The notes: a model not told the origin generated them from the letters alone. Shown: positions 33,664 to 43,158, counted from the first letter of the stretch. The stretch is 64,000 nucleotides of DNA from F1-120-MAGs238 sp964484185 (GCA_964484185.1 CAZAEQ010000009.1:66168-130167); one strand, 5' to 3'. Numbers and translations are program-made.

Positions 33664-35367
33664 ATGGCTTCGACTCGTCACATCGCATACTTCTCCATGG
33701 AAATCGCCGTCGATCCGCGGATGCCCACATATAGCGGCGGACTGGGCATTCTCGCTGGCGACGCTCTGCGCGCTGCGGCAGACATGCGCCTCCCCATGGT
33801 CGGAATAACGCTGCTGCACAGACGAGGATATTTCCAGCAGCGCCTCGATGCCCATGGCAATCAAACTGAAGAGCCCTCGGACTGGTCAGTCAATGAACAT
33901 CTGTCACTTGAGGCACCTCGCATCACCGTCCCACTCCAAGGCCGACACGTCCAGGTCGCGATTTACAAGTACACAGTCCGCGGCTATTCGGGATGGACCA
34001 TCCCGGTCTATTTCCTCGACACCGATGTCCCGGAAAACGAGCCTCTCGATCGCACCATTACGCACCTGCTCTACGGCGGCGATTCTCGCTACCGCCTGTT
34101 GCAGGAAGGAATCCTCGGCGTTGGCGGCGTTAAGGCGCTCCGGGCACTGGGCTACACCGACATCCGAACCTATCACATGAACGAGGGACACGCGGCCCTG
34201 CTCACGCTGGAACTTGTCGCAGAACAGGCAACGCTCCGCAAGGCACGCGGTGATGATCCGCTGGTTGAAGACACTATTCGCTCGCAATGCGTGTTCACCA
34301 CTCACACACCGGTTGCGGCAGGTCATGACACTTTCCCTATCGAAATGGTGCAGCAGGTGCTCGGCCATCAGCCTGTTCTGGAACGCAGCGATGCCTTCTG
34401 TGCAGGTGAGCATCTCAACCTCACTCAGCTTGCCATGTACTTCAGCGGTTATGCCAATGGTGTCTCACATCGACACGGCGAAGTCAGCCGAAAAATGTTC
34501 GGCACCGATCGTGTTGATTCGATCACCAACGGTGTCCACCCCACTACCTGGATCGGGCCTCCGCTTGCCAGACTATTCGATGCCAGTATCCCCGATTGGC
34601 GCGGCGAACCATACGAATTGCGACGCGCACTTAATCTCCAGGATGCAGACCTGACCGCGGCACACGCTGAATCGAAGATCGCGTTGATTGAAACAGTTCG
34701 CAAGACAACTGGGGTCTCGCTTGACCCGGCGGTATTCACGATTGGTTTTGCCCGTCGAAATACTGGGTACAAACGTGCGGACTTGCTTGTGAGCAACATC
34801 GATCGCCTCAAGAAAATCGCTGAAACTGTCGGGAAAATTCAGATTGTTTATGCAGGGAAAGCCCACCCCCGCGATGGCGGCGGCAAGGACCTGATTCGCA
34901 GAATCTTTGAGGCAGGCGAACAACTTAGAGACGTCATCCACCTGACCTATCTCCCCAATTACGATTTCGAGTTGTGCAAAGTTCTTGTCAGCGGTGTTGA
35001 TCTCTGGCTGAACAATCCGTTGCCGCCGCTCGAAGCCTCTGGCACAAGCGGCATGAAAGCCGCGATGAATGGAGTCCCGAGTTTGAGCACACTAGATGGC
35101 TGGTGGCTCGAGGGCTGTACCGAGGGCCTGACTGGTTGGGCGATTGGCGAGGACAAATACGAAGGGCAGTCTGACCAGATTATCGACGATCGCACGGGCG
35201 ATGCAGATTCACTGTACAGCAAGCTTGAGTCAACAATCCTGCCGCTGTTTTACAAGGATAAGGCAGGCTGGCTCAATGTGATGAAGCACAGCATCGCGCT
35301 CAACGGCCCATTCTTCAGCAGCCATCGCATGATGCGCCACTACGCCGATCGCGCCTACGCACAATAA
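33664..35367 (+). CDS. glgP: Alpha-glucan phosphorylase (short, archaeal/bacterial type)
   Basis: A 567-residue glycogen/maltodextrin phosphorylase of the short group (about 550-850), releasing glucose 1-phosphate from alpha-glucans. N-terminal IAYFSMEIAVDPRMPTYSGGLGILAGD is the family start; the PLP site region is EASGTSGMKAAMNG near residue 463. HMNEGHAALL and a late SGVDLWLNNPLPPLEASG are also characteristic. Expected to work with cytoplasmic glycogen stores. It begins 85 nt after motB on the same strand, and a TetR-family gene converges on its end. Confidence 0.92.
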   Translation: MASTRHIAYFSMEIAVDPRMPTYSGGLGILAGDALRAAADMRLPMVGITLLHRRGYFQQRLDAHGNQTEEPSDWSVNEHLSLEAPRITVPLQGRHVQVAIYKYTVRGYSGWTIPVYFLDTDVPENEPLDRTITHLLYGGDSRYRLLQEGILGVGGVKALRALGYTDIRTYHMNEGHAALLTLELVAEQATLRKARGDDPLVEDTIRSQCVFTTHTPVAAGHDTFPIEMVQQVLGHQPVLERSDAFCAGEHLNLTQLAMYFSGYANGVSHRHGEVSRKMFGTDRVDSITNGVHPTTWIGPPLARLFDASIPDWRGEPYELRRALNLQDADLTAAHAESKIALIETVRKTTGVSLDPAVFTIGFARRNTGYKRADLLVSNIDRLKKIAETVGKIQIVYAGKAHPRDGGGKDLIRRIFEAGEQLRDVIHLTYLPNYDFELCKVLVSGVDLWLNNPLPPLEASGTSGMKAAMNGVPSLSTLDGWWLEGCTEGLTGWAIGEDKYEGQSDQIIDDRTGDADSLYSKLESTILPLFYKDKAGWLNVMKHSIALNGPFFSSHRMMRHYADRAYAQ

Positions 35368-35373
35368 GTTGCT

Positions 35374-35994
35374 TCACCGAATCGCAATCGAAAGTAAAGA
35401 CTCTGCCGCTTCACGAGCTCGAACCGCAGGCTCATTTGAGCCTGTCATCCCGCGCCACGCCGATGCGCCATCGGCCAACAACGTCAATTGATCCGCCAGT
35501 TTCTCTGAGGCCCCTGCCTCGCGGCACAGTCGCTGCAGATATTGCCTTACGCGGTGTTTGTGTGCCAAAATTGCCTTGCGACCCGGGTGCATCGCATCTG
35601 GCAGTTCTGATGCCGCCATCTGGAATGGGCAGCCGCGAAAGGCCGGATCTTTGAACTGCTCACCCAGAAAATCGAAGACAGCCAGAATCTTCTGCGTGGG
35701 AGATTTTGCGTGGGAATCAGTAAAACTGAAAAGAGCATCAAACCAGATTTTGTCGCAGCGCTTCAATACCTCTGCAATCAACTCATCCTTGCCGTGAAAG
35801 TTGTTGTACAGCGACATCTTGGCCACTAAGGCTTTTTCGATGATCGTGTCGACTCCGCTGGCCGAAATTCCCTGAGTATAAAACAACTCAGTCGCTGCCC
35901 TCAAGAGGCGCTCACGTGCCGATATCACAACTACCTCGGCGAACGGTGTCGTTTCAGATTGTGCCATACGAGCCACGGGCGTGCTTGGTGCCAT
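35374..35994 (-). CDS. TetR/AcrR-family transcriptional regulator
   Basis: About 206 residues. An N-terminal HTH (ISARERLLRAATELFYTQGISASGVDTIIEKALVAKMSLYNNFHGKDEL) is classic TetR; the C-terminal ligand domain includes FRGCPFQMAASELPDAMHP. Starts at ATG 35994 (ATG 35967 also possible). The upstream 130 nt may contain its operator; target genes are not evident, as its neighbours are a phosphorylase (convergent) and a lipoprotein gene (same strand). Confidence 0.88.
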   Translation of the reverse strand: MAPSTPVARMAQSETTPFAEVVVISARERLLRAATELFYTQGISASGVDTIIEKALVAKMSLYNNFHGKDELIAEVLKRCDKIWFDALFSFTDSHAKSPTQKILAVFDFLGEQFKDPAFRGCPFQMAASELPDAMHPGRKAILAHKHRVRQYLQRLCREAGASEKLADQLTLLADGASAWRGMTGSNEPAVRAREAAESLLSIAIR

Positions 35995-36061
35995 TGTTAC
36001 TCCCCACACAGATTATCATACAGAGTGGTCTATCTAAATCCAATAGCATTCACGCAATGAC

Positions 36062-36085
36062 AAAAAAAACGCCGTTTGGCGTTTT
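36062..36085 (-). terminator. Intrinsic terminator after lipoprotein gene
   Basis: AAAACGCC (36066-36073) pairs with GGCGTTTT (36078-36085), loop of 4 nt. On the minus strand the stem runs into a run of eight T's, so it ends the lipoprotein transcript before the TetR gene. Confidence 0.88.
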
Positions 36086-36123
36086 AGGTAAGTTCGGTAG
36101 CGGTTCAGGAAATCGTGCCGACT

Positions 36124-36660
36124 TTATTTGACTTCGCGCTTGGGTTCTGGATTCGACTGAACTGGCTCAGTTTCCGGAAGGTCAATCATGTCCTTCCTTA
36201 CTTCTTCTTTTTTCGTAGTTGCAGTAGTTGGCTGAACTGGAGCAGGGGCTGGCGCGGGAGCTGGTGCGACCACTCCCTCGGCAAATTCTGGGGCGGTACG
36301 AATCGTGCAATCAATGCGCCGCGATTCAGGACCAGGCACTGGTATCGAACTCTGCAGGCTCGCGGACCAACTGCCTGCCTTTGCGAAACCATACTTCATC
36401 ACATCGGGCATGTTGGCGCTGGGGTCTGACCCCTCGTAGAACGAAACGATGAGTTGCTGTCCGACCGGTATCTCGGTGCTCCAGACCACCTGGCGTGTGC
36501 GCACGTCGAGCAGTGAGATGGTCTTGGGCGAGTGAGAATCAGAGACGTAGGTGAACTTGTCGGCTGAATACATGTTGCCACCAGGCATGGTGCAGCCACC
36601 GAGCAAGCCCGCGCCGAGAATTGCAATTGTCGAGAAAAACAGGGCGGTGTTTGGCCGCAT
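36124..36660 (-). CDS. Lipoprotein of unknown function
   Basis: 178 residues. The N-terminal signal ends in a lipobox, LLGGC, with Cys 23 as the expected lipid site. Residues 25-130 form a compact beta-rich domain (YVSDSHSPKTISLLDVRTRQVVWSTEIPVGQQLIVSFYEG), followed by an Ala-Pro repeat (APAPAPAPAP) and a Lys/Glu tail. The Pro/Ala linker may span the cell wall. Domain not recognised. Strong AAGGAG 8 nt upstream. Divergent from ispF. Confidence 0.8.
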   Translation of the reverse strand: MRPNTALFFSTIAILGAGLLGGCTMPGGNMYSADKFTYVSDSHSPKTISLLDVRTRQVVWSTEIPVGQQLIVSFYEGSDPSANMPDVMKYGFAKAGSWSASLQSSIPVPGPESRRIDCTIRTAPEFAEGVVAPAPAPAPAPVQPTTATTKKEEVRKDMIDLPETEPVQSNPEPKREVK

Positions 36661-36785
36661 AGAAAGGCTCCTTATACAGAGGACGGTATCGTCCGAAAAC
36701 AGGGTGCGTCCGCAGTCATACTTCCCAAGTGCGGCATAAGTTCGGCGTTCAGGCTAACAACTTTCAAGCTTGGTACGCTTGCACC

Positions 36786-37283
36786 GTGCAAACACTGCGC
36801 ATCGGACATGGATATGACTTACACCGGCTGGAGGCCTTGGCCCCGGCGGGCCATGGAAAGCCGTTCATACTTGGCGGCGTGCGACTCACTCACGACCGCG
36901 GCCCGGTCGCCCATTCTGATGGCGATGCCCTTTACCACGCCGTGACCGATGCGATCCTGGGCGCGCTCGCCCTTCCCGACATCGGCCAGCTCTTTCCAGA
37001 CACGGACCCGCGGCACGCAACTCAGGACTCTGAAATCTTCCTCGGCGAAGCAATGCAACGCATGAAAAGTGCGGGCTTCAGGCTTTGCAATGTTGATGCG
37101 ACGGTGATCCTCGAACAGCCGAAACTATCGCCGGTGAAAGATTCAATGCGAGCCAACCTTGCACGCATTTTGGATGTCGGAATTGACCAGGTGAATATCA
37201 AAGGCAAGACGCACGAGAAAGTTGATGCGGTTGGAGAGGGACGAGCGGTTGAAGTGCATGTGGTGGTTTTATTGGCTCGTTAA
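36786..37283 (+). CDS. ispF: 2-C-methyl-D-erythritol 2,4-cyclodiphosphate synthase
   Basis: About 165 residues, the usual IspF size. The MEP isoprenoid pathway step closing CDP-ME-2-phosphate to the cyclodiphosphate. Motifs: RIGHGYDLHRL (metal Asp and His), GPVAHSDGDALYHAVTDAILGAL, DIGQLFPDTDP, and NIKGKTHEKVDAVGEG. GTG 36786 puts the start four residues before IGHGYD, as usual; an upstream GTG (36729) would add 19 residues. Homotrimer with a metal site. Confidence 0.93.
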   Translation: MQTLRIGHGYDLHRLEALAPAGHGKPFILGGVRLTHDRGPVAHSDGDALYHAVTDAILGALALPDIGQLFPDTDPRHATQDSEIFLGEAMQRMKSAGFRLCNVDATVILEQPKLSPVKDSMRANLARILDVGIDQVNIKGKTHEKVDAVGEGRAVEVHVVVLLAR

Positions 37284-37358
37284 GCCGATTTCGCACCTCC
37301 ACCCGACTCCCCTTCCACCCGCATATGGTTTCACCTCGTGGATAAGGGAGATACGTGG

Positions 37359-38888
37359 ATGAGAGACTCGTGCTTTGATGTATTGGGGCTGGCAACGCAT
37401 CCACGGATCGATTGGAGCCCGAGCGCGACAGCCTCTTCTGGCATGGTGATCTCAGAGAATCCATCGACTAAAGAAGCAATTGCAGGCATCCGTCTCGATG
37501 ATGCGGCCAGCTACGACCGAACCATTGCCGCGGCGGTGAAAGCCTTTGAATCCTGGCGCAATGTTCCAGCTCCACAACGCGGGCTTCTGGTCCGGGCGAT
37601 TGGTGAGGAATTCAGAAAGTTCAAAGAACCGCTTGGGCGCGTGATCACGCTCGAAGTCGGCAAGATCACATCTGAAGGTCTGGGTGAAGTGCAGGAGGCA
37701 GTCGACATCGCAGACTTTGCTGTCGGCCTCTCGCGTCAGTTATACGGAATGACCACTCACTCGGAACGTCCGAATCACAGGATGTACGAGCAGTGGCTGC
37801 CTCTGGGCCTGGTCGGGTGCATCACCGCGTTCAACTTCCCATGTGCGGTCTGGGCATGGAACGCGATGTTGGCCGCGGTGTGTGGCGATGTTACGATCTG
37901 GAAGCCAAGTCTCATCGCCCCACTCACTGCGATCGCATCGCAATCAATCGCTGACCGGGTGGCGACACAGATGGGGCATCCCAACCTTTTCCCGCTCGTC
38001 ATTGGTACTGATGATGTGGTTGGCGAACGCTTGCTCGCGGACAAGCGAATCCCGCTCGTCAGCGCAACAGGTTCGTGCCGCATGGGCAAGCGAGTTGCAA
38101 CGGTCGTTGGCACACGCATGGGGCGCACATTGCTCGAACTTGGCGGCAACAACGCTGTGATCGTCGAGCAGTCCGCGGACCTCAACCTCGCCATTCCCGC
38201 GATCGTCTTCGCGGCGGTCGGCACTGCCGGCCAGCGCTGCACGACCACGCGTCGCCTGATTGTTCACGAGTCACGCAAAGACGAAGTCGTATCGAGATTG
38301 ACCAAAGCCTACGAGAGTCTCAAACCCAAAATCGGCAATCCCGGCAGCGATGGCACGCTCATCGGGCCGCTGATCAATCAACGCGCTGTTGATGGATATG
38401 TCCGGGCAGTCGCGATGGCCAAAGAGCAAGGCGGCCAGATCGTCAGCGGCGGCAAGCCAGCACAGCCAGCTGGCCTTAGCGGCTACTTCGTTGAACCAAC
38501 CATCATTCTCGCGCCAGCGAACAACGTGCTCCCGATCAGCTCGGAAGAGACCTTCGCACCAATCGTGTATGTCTTCACTTTCAAGACGCTCGAAGATGCG
38601 ATCGCTCTCAATAACGGCGTCGACCAAGGCCTCTCAAGCTCGATTTTCACTGACAGTGTCCGGGCTGGCGAGCGGTTCCTGTCTCAGACTGGCACCGATT
38701 GCGGCATCGCGAATGTTAACGTGGGAACCAGCGGGGCCGAAATCGGCGGCGCGTTCGGGGGAGAAAAGGAAACGGGCGGCGGCCGCGAATCTGGTTCAGA
38801 TTCGTGGAGGGTTTACATGCGTCGCCAGACGGTTACGATTAATTACGGAACCTCGCTACAGTTAGCACAGGGGATCAACTTTGGCTGA
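37359..38888 (+). CDS. ALDH7-type aldehyde dehydrogenase
   Basis: About 509 residues. Motifs identify the ALDH7/AmaB (L-aminoadipate-semialdehyde or piperidine-6-carboxylate) group: FNFPCAVWAWNAMLA, LELGGNNAVIV with catalytic Glu, GQRCTTTRRL with the nucleophilic Cys, and the C-terminal GGEKETGGGRESGSDSWRVYMRRQT. Oxidises an aldehyde with NAD+, likely in lysine catabolism or detoxification; substrate is an inference. ATG 37359 has GGGAG 8 nt upstream; a GTG at 37338 is alternative. Its stop overlaps the rpiA start. Confidence 0.9.
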   Translation: MRDSCFDVLGLATHPRIDWSPSATASSGMVISENPSTKEAIAGIRLDDAASYDRTIAAAVKAFESWRNVPAPQRGLLVRAIGEEFRKFKEPLGRVITLEVGKITSEGLGEVQEAVDIADFAVGLSRQLYGMTTHSERPNHRMYEQWLPLGLVGCITAFNFPCAVWAWNAMLAAVCGDVTIWKPSLIAPLTAIASQSIADRVATQMGHPNLFPLVIGTDDVVGERLLADKRIPLVSATGSCRMGKRVATVVGTRMGRTLLELGGNNAVIVEQSADLNLAIPAIVFAAVGTAGQRCTTTRRLIVHESRKDEVVSRLTKAYESLKPKIGNPGSDGTLIGPLINQRAVDGYVRAVAMAKEQGGQIVSGGKPAQPAGLSGYFVEPTIILAPANNVLPISSEETFAPIVYVFTFKTLEDAIALNNGVDQGLSSSIFTDSVRAGERFLSQTGTDCGIANVNVGTSGAEIGGAFGGEKETGGGRESGSDSWRVYMRRQTVTINYGTSLQLAQGINFG

Positions 38889-39576
38889 CCTGAAAACACC
38901 AACGCAAGACATTCTCGCACAAGACGCAATCCGCGGCATCCAAAGTGGCATGACCATTGGTCTTGGCACTGGCCGCTCGGCCAATCGCGTCATCCGCGCG
39001 CTGGCAGAAAAGGTCCGCCTCGACCGCCTGCGAATTCGATGCGTGGGCACAAGCCACGCGAGCGAAACCGCCGCCGCGGAACTGGGGTTAGATGTCCATC
39101 CGTTCGGCAATGTTGAGAAAGTTGACTTGCTCTTTGACGGCGTTGACGAGATCGACCCCAAGCTTCGCATGCTTAAGGGACAGCACGGCGCGGTAGCTCG
39201 GCAAAGGCTGGTGGCGCGTGCGAGTGAACGCTGTATCTATCTAGCGGACGAGAGCAAACTCGTTTCGCGGCTCGGCCAACAGGCAACACTGCCCGTTGCA
39301 GTGCTCTCCTTCGGCCTGGCGTTTGTCCGCGAGGAACTGAGAAACCTGGGACTCTCTGGCGTCATTCGCCGCCGCATGGATGGCGAGCAATATGTCACCG
39401 ACGATGGAAACCTGGTGATCGATGTCACGCTGCCCGATCGCGATCCAGAAGAAGTAGCTATAGAACTGGATTCGCTGCCGGGCGTGATTGATCACGGGAT
39501 ATTTATTACTGAGGCTGATGAGATCCTGCTCGAGCAGCCCAATGGTCAAGTGCGGCACATGGCACGCGATACTTGA
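38881..39576 (+). CDS. rpiA: Ribose-5-phosphate isomerase A
   Basis: 231 residues, interconverting ribose 5-phosphate and ribulose 5-phosphate. N-terminal GLGTGRSANRVI (usual GSGST is GTGRS here), SHASETAAAELGL, DLLFDGVDEID and LADESKLVSRLG are typical. The usual KGGGGALLREK block reads LKGQHGAVARQRL, an unusual variation in a normally conserved segment. The TTG start overlaps the aldehyde dehydrogenase stop by 8 nt, with AGGGGA at 6 nt. Confidence 0.87.
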   Translation: MADLKTPTQDILAQDAIRGIQSGMTIGLGTGRSANRVIRALAEKVRLDRLRIRCVGTSHASETAAAELGLDVHPFGNVEKVDLLFDGVDEIDPKLRMLKGQHGAVARQRLVARASERCIYLADESKLVSRLGQQATLPVAVLSFGLAFVREELRNLGLSGVIRRRMDGEQYVTDDGNLVIDVTLPDRDPEEVAIELDSLPGVIDHGIFITEADEILLEQPNGQVRHMARDT

Positions 39577-39581
39577 TTTGG

Positions 39582-40475
39582 TCAGGCCGCGAGTCGTGGG
39601 ACCGCTTCAACATCGCTGTCAAAGACTGCCTTGTTTCTGCCGCCGCGCTTGGCTTCATAGAGCAATTCGTCAGCTGCATCAATAAGTACGGCGAGGTCAT
39701 CTGGCGGAACAGCCCGCGTGAGAACTCCCATGCTCAAAGTCATGGGCGGGCCATCTGTTGAGAGTCGCTCAAGATTGGCCCGAACTTCCGCTACTACTCG
39801 TTTGGCGGCATCACTGCCACAATCGCCCAGGATCAACGCGAACTCATCTCCACCCAACCGGGCGGCCATATCAGTTGTGCGGATCGCTGCAGTGAGTGAT
39901 CGTGCGACTCGACGAAGACGTTCATCGCCCGCGCTGTGGCCGAGCGTGTCGTTGATCTCTTTGAAATTGTCGCAGTCAAGATAGATCACTGTCAGTGGCT
40001 GATTTGAGCGCCGCGACCGGGCAACTTCAAGCACAGCTCGATCACGGAAGCAGCGGGCATTGGGCAATCCAGTCAGTGCATCGGTAAAGGCGAGTTGGCG
40101 TTGATCTTCAACGAGCAGTCGCACCGCTCTTACACCGATTGAGAACAGCGCAAACACGCCGCCATAGACGATGATGTTCCAGGTGAACTTGAACATGTCA
40201 AGGTCTTTTGGATACAGCGCCTGACTGTCACCATACCAGCAGATCGCAGACATGATTGCGACTGCATATGAAATCGTGCGGCCAGCACACCATGCGGCAA
40301 ATGTGACTGGGACGATATAGAGAATTCCGATTGTAGTTTCTGGCCCCGTTGCCTTATCCAGGGCGGCAATGCCTGCAGTGGCTGCGAAACAAATTGCAGC
40401 AATAGACCACTTGGGAACAGCATTGATGTGTTCCACAAGGCTTGTCACTCTGTCTGCAACCCAGCGTGCGGGCAT
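39582..40475 (-). CDS. Membrane-bound diguanylate cyclase (GGDEF)
   Basis: 297 residues. About four N-terminal membrane helices (WSIAAICFAATAGIAALD, YIVPVTFAAWCAGRTISYAVAIMSAI, later NIIVYGGVFALFSIGVRAV) are followed by a GGDEF domain (about 130-285). The active loop AARLGGDEFALILG is intact, so it probably makes cyclic di-GMP. DALTGLPNARCFRD and YLDCDNFKEINDTLGHSAGD are the canonical surrounding motifs. No inhibitory RxxD site is evident just before the loop. Convergent with rpiA. Confidence 0.9.
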   Translation of the reverse strand: MPARWVADRVTSLVEHINAVPKWSIAAICFAATAGIAALDKATGPETTIGILYIVPVTFAAWCAGRTISYAVAIMSAICWYGDSQALYPKDLDMFKFTWNIIVYGGVFALFSIGVRAVRLLVEDQRQLAFTDALTGLPNARCFRDRAVLEVARSRRSNQPLTVIYLDCDNFKEINDTLGHSAGDERLRRVARSLTAAIRTTDMAARLGGDEFALILGDCGSDAAKRVVAEVRANLERLSTDGPPMTLSMGVLTRAVPPDDLAVLIDAADELLYEAKRGGRNKAVFDSDVEAVPRLAA

Positions 40476-40595
40476 GAGGTGCTTATCGGAGTCCTGTTCA
40501 GCGCACTTCCGAAAGAAACCATGGTGGGAAGGAGAAAGTGAGCCCTCGGCGTTACATTCGGACCATCGAGGTAAATAACTGTGGCCGGGACGTAG

Positions 40596-41021
40596 TTACA
40601 TCGGACCAAAGCTACTTTGTCGCGGGCCTTGCCGTTGGCCTCTATGCCCGGCCGGTCCCGAATACGCAATTGCCTGCAGGAGAGGCCGATTTCGGGTGAC
40701 AAGGGAGTACATCCAATCTGATATTGGACGCAGGATCGGCCAACGGGTTGGCGCTGACATGAACCCCCAACCAACCGCGCAATACGCGCGATGGACCGCT
40801 TCGAGCCCAGCAAAAAATTCGCCATCAGGCGTCACGGCATGCGGCCGAACGCGAAGCTGATCAACGGTTCTTCCGTATTGAGCAGCCACGAACTTTGGCG
40901 AGGAGACATCAACAACTCGCAGGTTGCCTCGCTTGCGATCCAGCCGCCGGAGGAACTCGGCCTCTCGCCCGCAGATCGGACATTCGCCATCGATCAGGAG
41001 TACGAGAGGAATCGGTGCCAT
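40596..41021 (-). CDS. DCC-family thiol-disulfide oxidoreductase (DUF393)
   Basis: 141 residues. The N-terminal LIDGECPICGREAEFLRRLD is the DxxCxxC signature of the DCC/DUF393 group; AVTPDGEFFAGLEAVHRAY follows as usual. The last 15 residues are basic and polar and not family-like. Function unproven, thioredoxin-like redox activity expected. The ATG lies 3 nt downstream of the DUF4126 gene stop, so both are probably one transcript. The 120 nt between this gene and the GGDEF gene hold nothing recognisable. Confidence 0.8.
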   Translation of the reverse strand: MAPIPLVLLIDGECPICGREAEFLRRLDRKRGNLRVVDVSSPKFVAAQYGRTVDQLRVRPHAVTPDGEFFAGLEAVHRAYCAVGWGFMSAPTRWPILRPISDWMYSLVTRNRPLLQAIAYSGPAGHRGQRQGPRQSSFGPM

Positions 41022-41024
41022 TGA

Positions 41025-41654
41025 TCAGACTCGTGCATAGTTGGGGACAAGGACTCGGCCGCCGGGGCTGCTGGTTCTGACGCTCATCGCTGGCTTGCGT
41101 GCCTTTGAGCGGCGATGAATATACCAGGCGATAACACCTGCGAACGCGGCGATGAGAAGCACCGGAATCAGAATTGCCAGAAGGGCGAAGATTGCAGAAA
41201 GTGCGTGTTCACCTGTGGAAAGAACTGAATTGCCCACTCCGCCGGTGGTAGCTGTTGACGCGATTCTAAGAAGTACGGTGGCGAGTTGAACAAAGAGTGC
41301 GACGCCGCCACCCATGACAACAGACATGATCCAAGTCAGGCCTTGATTTGCGCCACCAGAAACGCCCTGCAATTGAGACATCGTGAGCAGCGAGCCCGCG
41401 ACAACGGCTGCGGGTGTGGCAACAGTGTCGAGAGCATGATCGAGCCAGGGAACGTAGTACGCGGTGATCTCAACCACTGTGGCGACGCCCAGGCAGATCA
41501 ACGCCCAGTCGCTTCCGAGCCAATTGAAGCTGGAGCCAACTGAGAGATAGCCGCTGTGAACACCGACGGATGCCAGAAGAAGCGGTATGAAAACACGGAA
41601 GCCACACGCGGCCGACAAACCAATTCCTGCAATGACAGCAATGAGGACTTCCAT
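41025..41654 (-). CDS. DUF4126 membrane protein
   Basis: About 209 residues. Starts with IAVIAGIGLSAACGFRVFIPLLLASV, then EITAYYVPWLDHALDTVATPAAVVAGSL, the hallmark of DUF4126 membrane proteins; about five helices in all. ATG 41654 is supported by a strong GGAGGT 7 nt upstream. Function unknown. Followed immediately by the DCC gene. Confidence 0.85.
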   Translation of the reverse strand: MEVLIAVIAGIGLSAACGFRVFIPLLLASVGVHSGYLSVGSSFNWLGSDWALICLGVATVVEITAYYVPWLDHALDTVATPAAVVAGSLLTMSQLQGVSGGANQGLTWIMSVVMGGGVALFVQLATVLLRIASTATTGGVGNSVLSTGEHALSAIFALLAILIPVLLIAAFAGVIAWYIHRRSKARKPAMSVRTSSPGGRVLVPNYARV

Positions 41655-41745
41655 GTTCGAACCTCCGGGGTGGACCATTCTTCTTTGGGAACTGTGCCAA
41701 ACGGTTGCAAGGGATGCAACCCGTGTTTACCAGCAGTTATCAGAC

Positions 41746-43158
41746 CTACCTGGTAGCGATCAGAATCACGTTAAACGCGACAGAAACAACGAGGAGGGCC
41801 CCAAGCATCCAGATCAACCATGGCCGCACGGAGTGCATTTTTGCCTGATCGATGACCAGTTCAGCGGGGGCGGCGGCTTCGGCCTGGGCTAGACCTGCCA
41901 GGTCAGCACCCTTGAAATCCTTATGAGCCAATGGCGGCGACTTGCCTTCACGAACTATCTTCAGATCGAGGATGACATCGCGGCAGTTTTTGTAGCGTGC
42001 GTTGGGATCCTTTGCCATCATCATTTCGATGATCTCTGAGATTCCAGCCGAGAGTCGCGAATTGATATGGTCGGGCGCGGTGAGTTCGGCCTTGAGATGT
42101 TTGTGCATCACATCGGAGGGGTTCTTACCTTCGTAGGGAACCTGACCCGTGACCATGTGATAGAGCGTGGCGCCGAGCGAATAGATGTCGGCGACAGGGG
42201 TGATGTTCTTTTCGCCGCGTATCTGCTCGGGGGAGATGTAATAGGGAGTGCCGAATGCTTTGCCAGCTTCGGCTTCTGCTGCTTCTTTATCGCTGATTGC
42301 GCGAGCGAGGCCCATGTCGGCAAGCTTGGCGACACCCTCCTTGGTGATCATGATGTTCTTAGGCTTTACATCGCGATGGATCAGGCCGCGTTCGTGGGCG
42401 TGCTGCAATGCCTCGGCGATTTGAAGCGTGACGTCGATGGCGTCTTTTTCGGTGTAGCGTTTGTTCTTGGCGATGTCGTCGTAGGCCGTGCGGCCATCGA
42501 CGAATTCCATGACAAAGTAGTGGTATTCGCCGGCTTTGCCGACGTCATATGCCTGCACGATGTTGGGATGATTGAGCTGTGCGGCAGCTCGACCTTCGGC
42601 GTAGAAGCGTTCAATGAACTGCTGGTTACTTGTGAACTTTCTTGGAAGAACTTTAATTGCAACAAGTCGATCGAGGCTGAGCTGGCGGGCCTTAAACACG
42701 CTGGCCATTGCACCTGCGCCGAGCTTGCCAAGAATCTTGTAGCCTGGAATTTTCTGACCGCTGCGTTCAGCTTCAATGATGGGGCGAAGGCGAGCGATCT
42801 GGCGGCGAGTGACAAACTCCTGATCGAGCAGAACCTGGAGCAGCGATTTGGAATTCTCGTCGCCTGCAGAGGATGGGCTCTTGGCCATTCCCAGCGCGAG
42901 GCGAACTTCCTCTGATGTTGCAAGACCGTTGTCGATGACAAGGCGACCGACGAGGGAATCTACGTTGGTGCCGCCCTTTGCGATTTCCTGGAGCACACCT
43001 TCGGTTGCGACGAAATTGCCCGCGACTGAGGAGGCACTGGAGGGGTTTGTAATGCGTGAGTCTTCGGCGGAGACGGGCACAGTGTCACCAGCGCGATCGG
43101 AACTGCGTCCGAGCGGCGACGTCTCTGCGAGGTCTTGTTTGGAATCTGATTGGCTCAT
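41746..43158 (-). CDS. Ser/Thr protein kinase with C-terminal membrane anchor
   Basis: 470 residues. Residues 1-130 are a Ser-rich tail plus a helical domain (LVGRLVIDNGLATSEEVRLAL). Kinase domain about 139-405: glycine loop GAGAMASVF (last Gly replaced by Ala), Lys 169 in VAIKV, HRDVKPKN (HRD at 261) and DMG at 281 instead of DFG, then GTPYYISPEQIRGE. Catalytic residues are present, so activity is likely. One membrane helix near the C-terminus (WLIWMLGALLVVSVAFNVILIA) puts the kinase in the cytoplasm. Divergent from the repair cluster. Confidence 0.9.
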   Translation of the reverse strand: MSQSDSKQDLAETSPLGRSSDRAGDTVPVSAEDSRITNPSSASSVAGNFVATEGVLQEIAKGGTNVDSLVGRLVIDNGLATSEEVRLALGMAKSPSSAGDENSKSLLQVLLDQEFVTRRQIARLRPIIEAERSGQKIPGYKILGKLGAGAMASVFKARQLSLDRLVAIKVLPRKFTSNQQFIERFYAEGRAAAQLNHPNIVQAYDVGKAGEYHYFVMEFVDGRTAYDDIAKNKRYTEKDAIDVTLQIAEALQHAHERGLIHRDVKPKNIMITKEGVAKLADMGLARAISDKEAAEAEAGKAFGTPYYISPEQIRGEKNITPVADIYSLGATLYHMVTGQVPYEGKNPSDVMHKHLKAELTAPDHINSRLSAGISEIIEMMMAKDPNARYKNCRDVILDLKIVREGKSPPLAHKDFKGADLAGLAQAEAAAPAELVIDQAKMHSVRPWLIWMLGALLVVSVAFNVILIATR

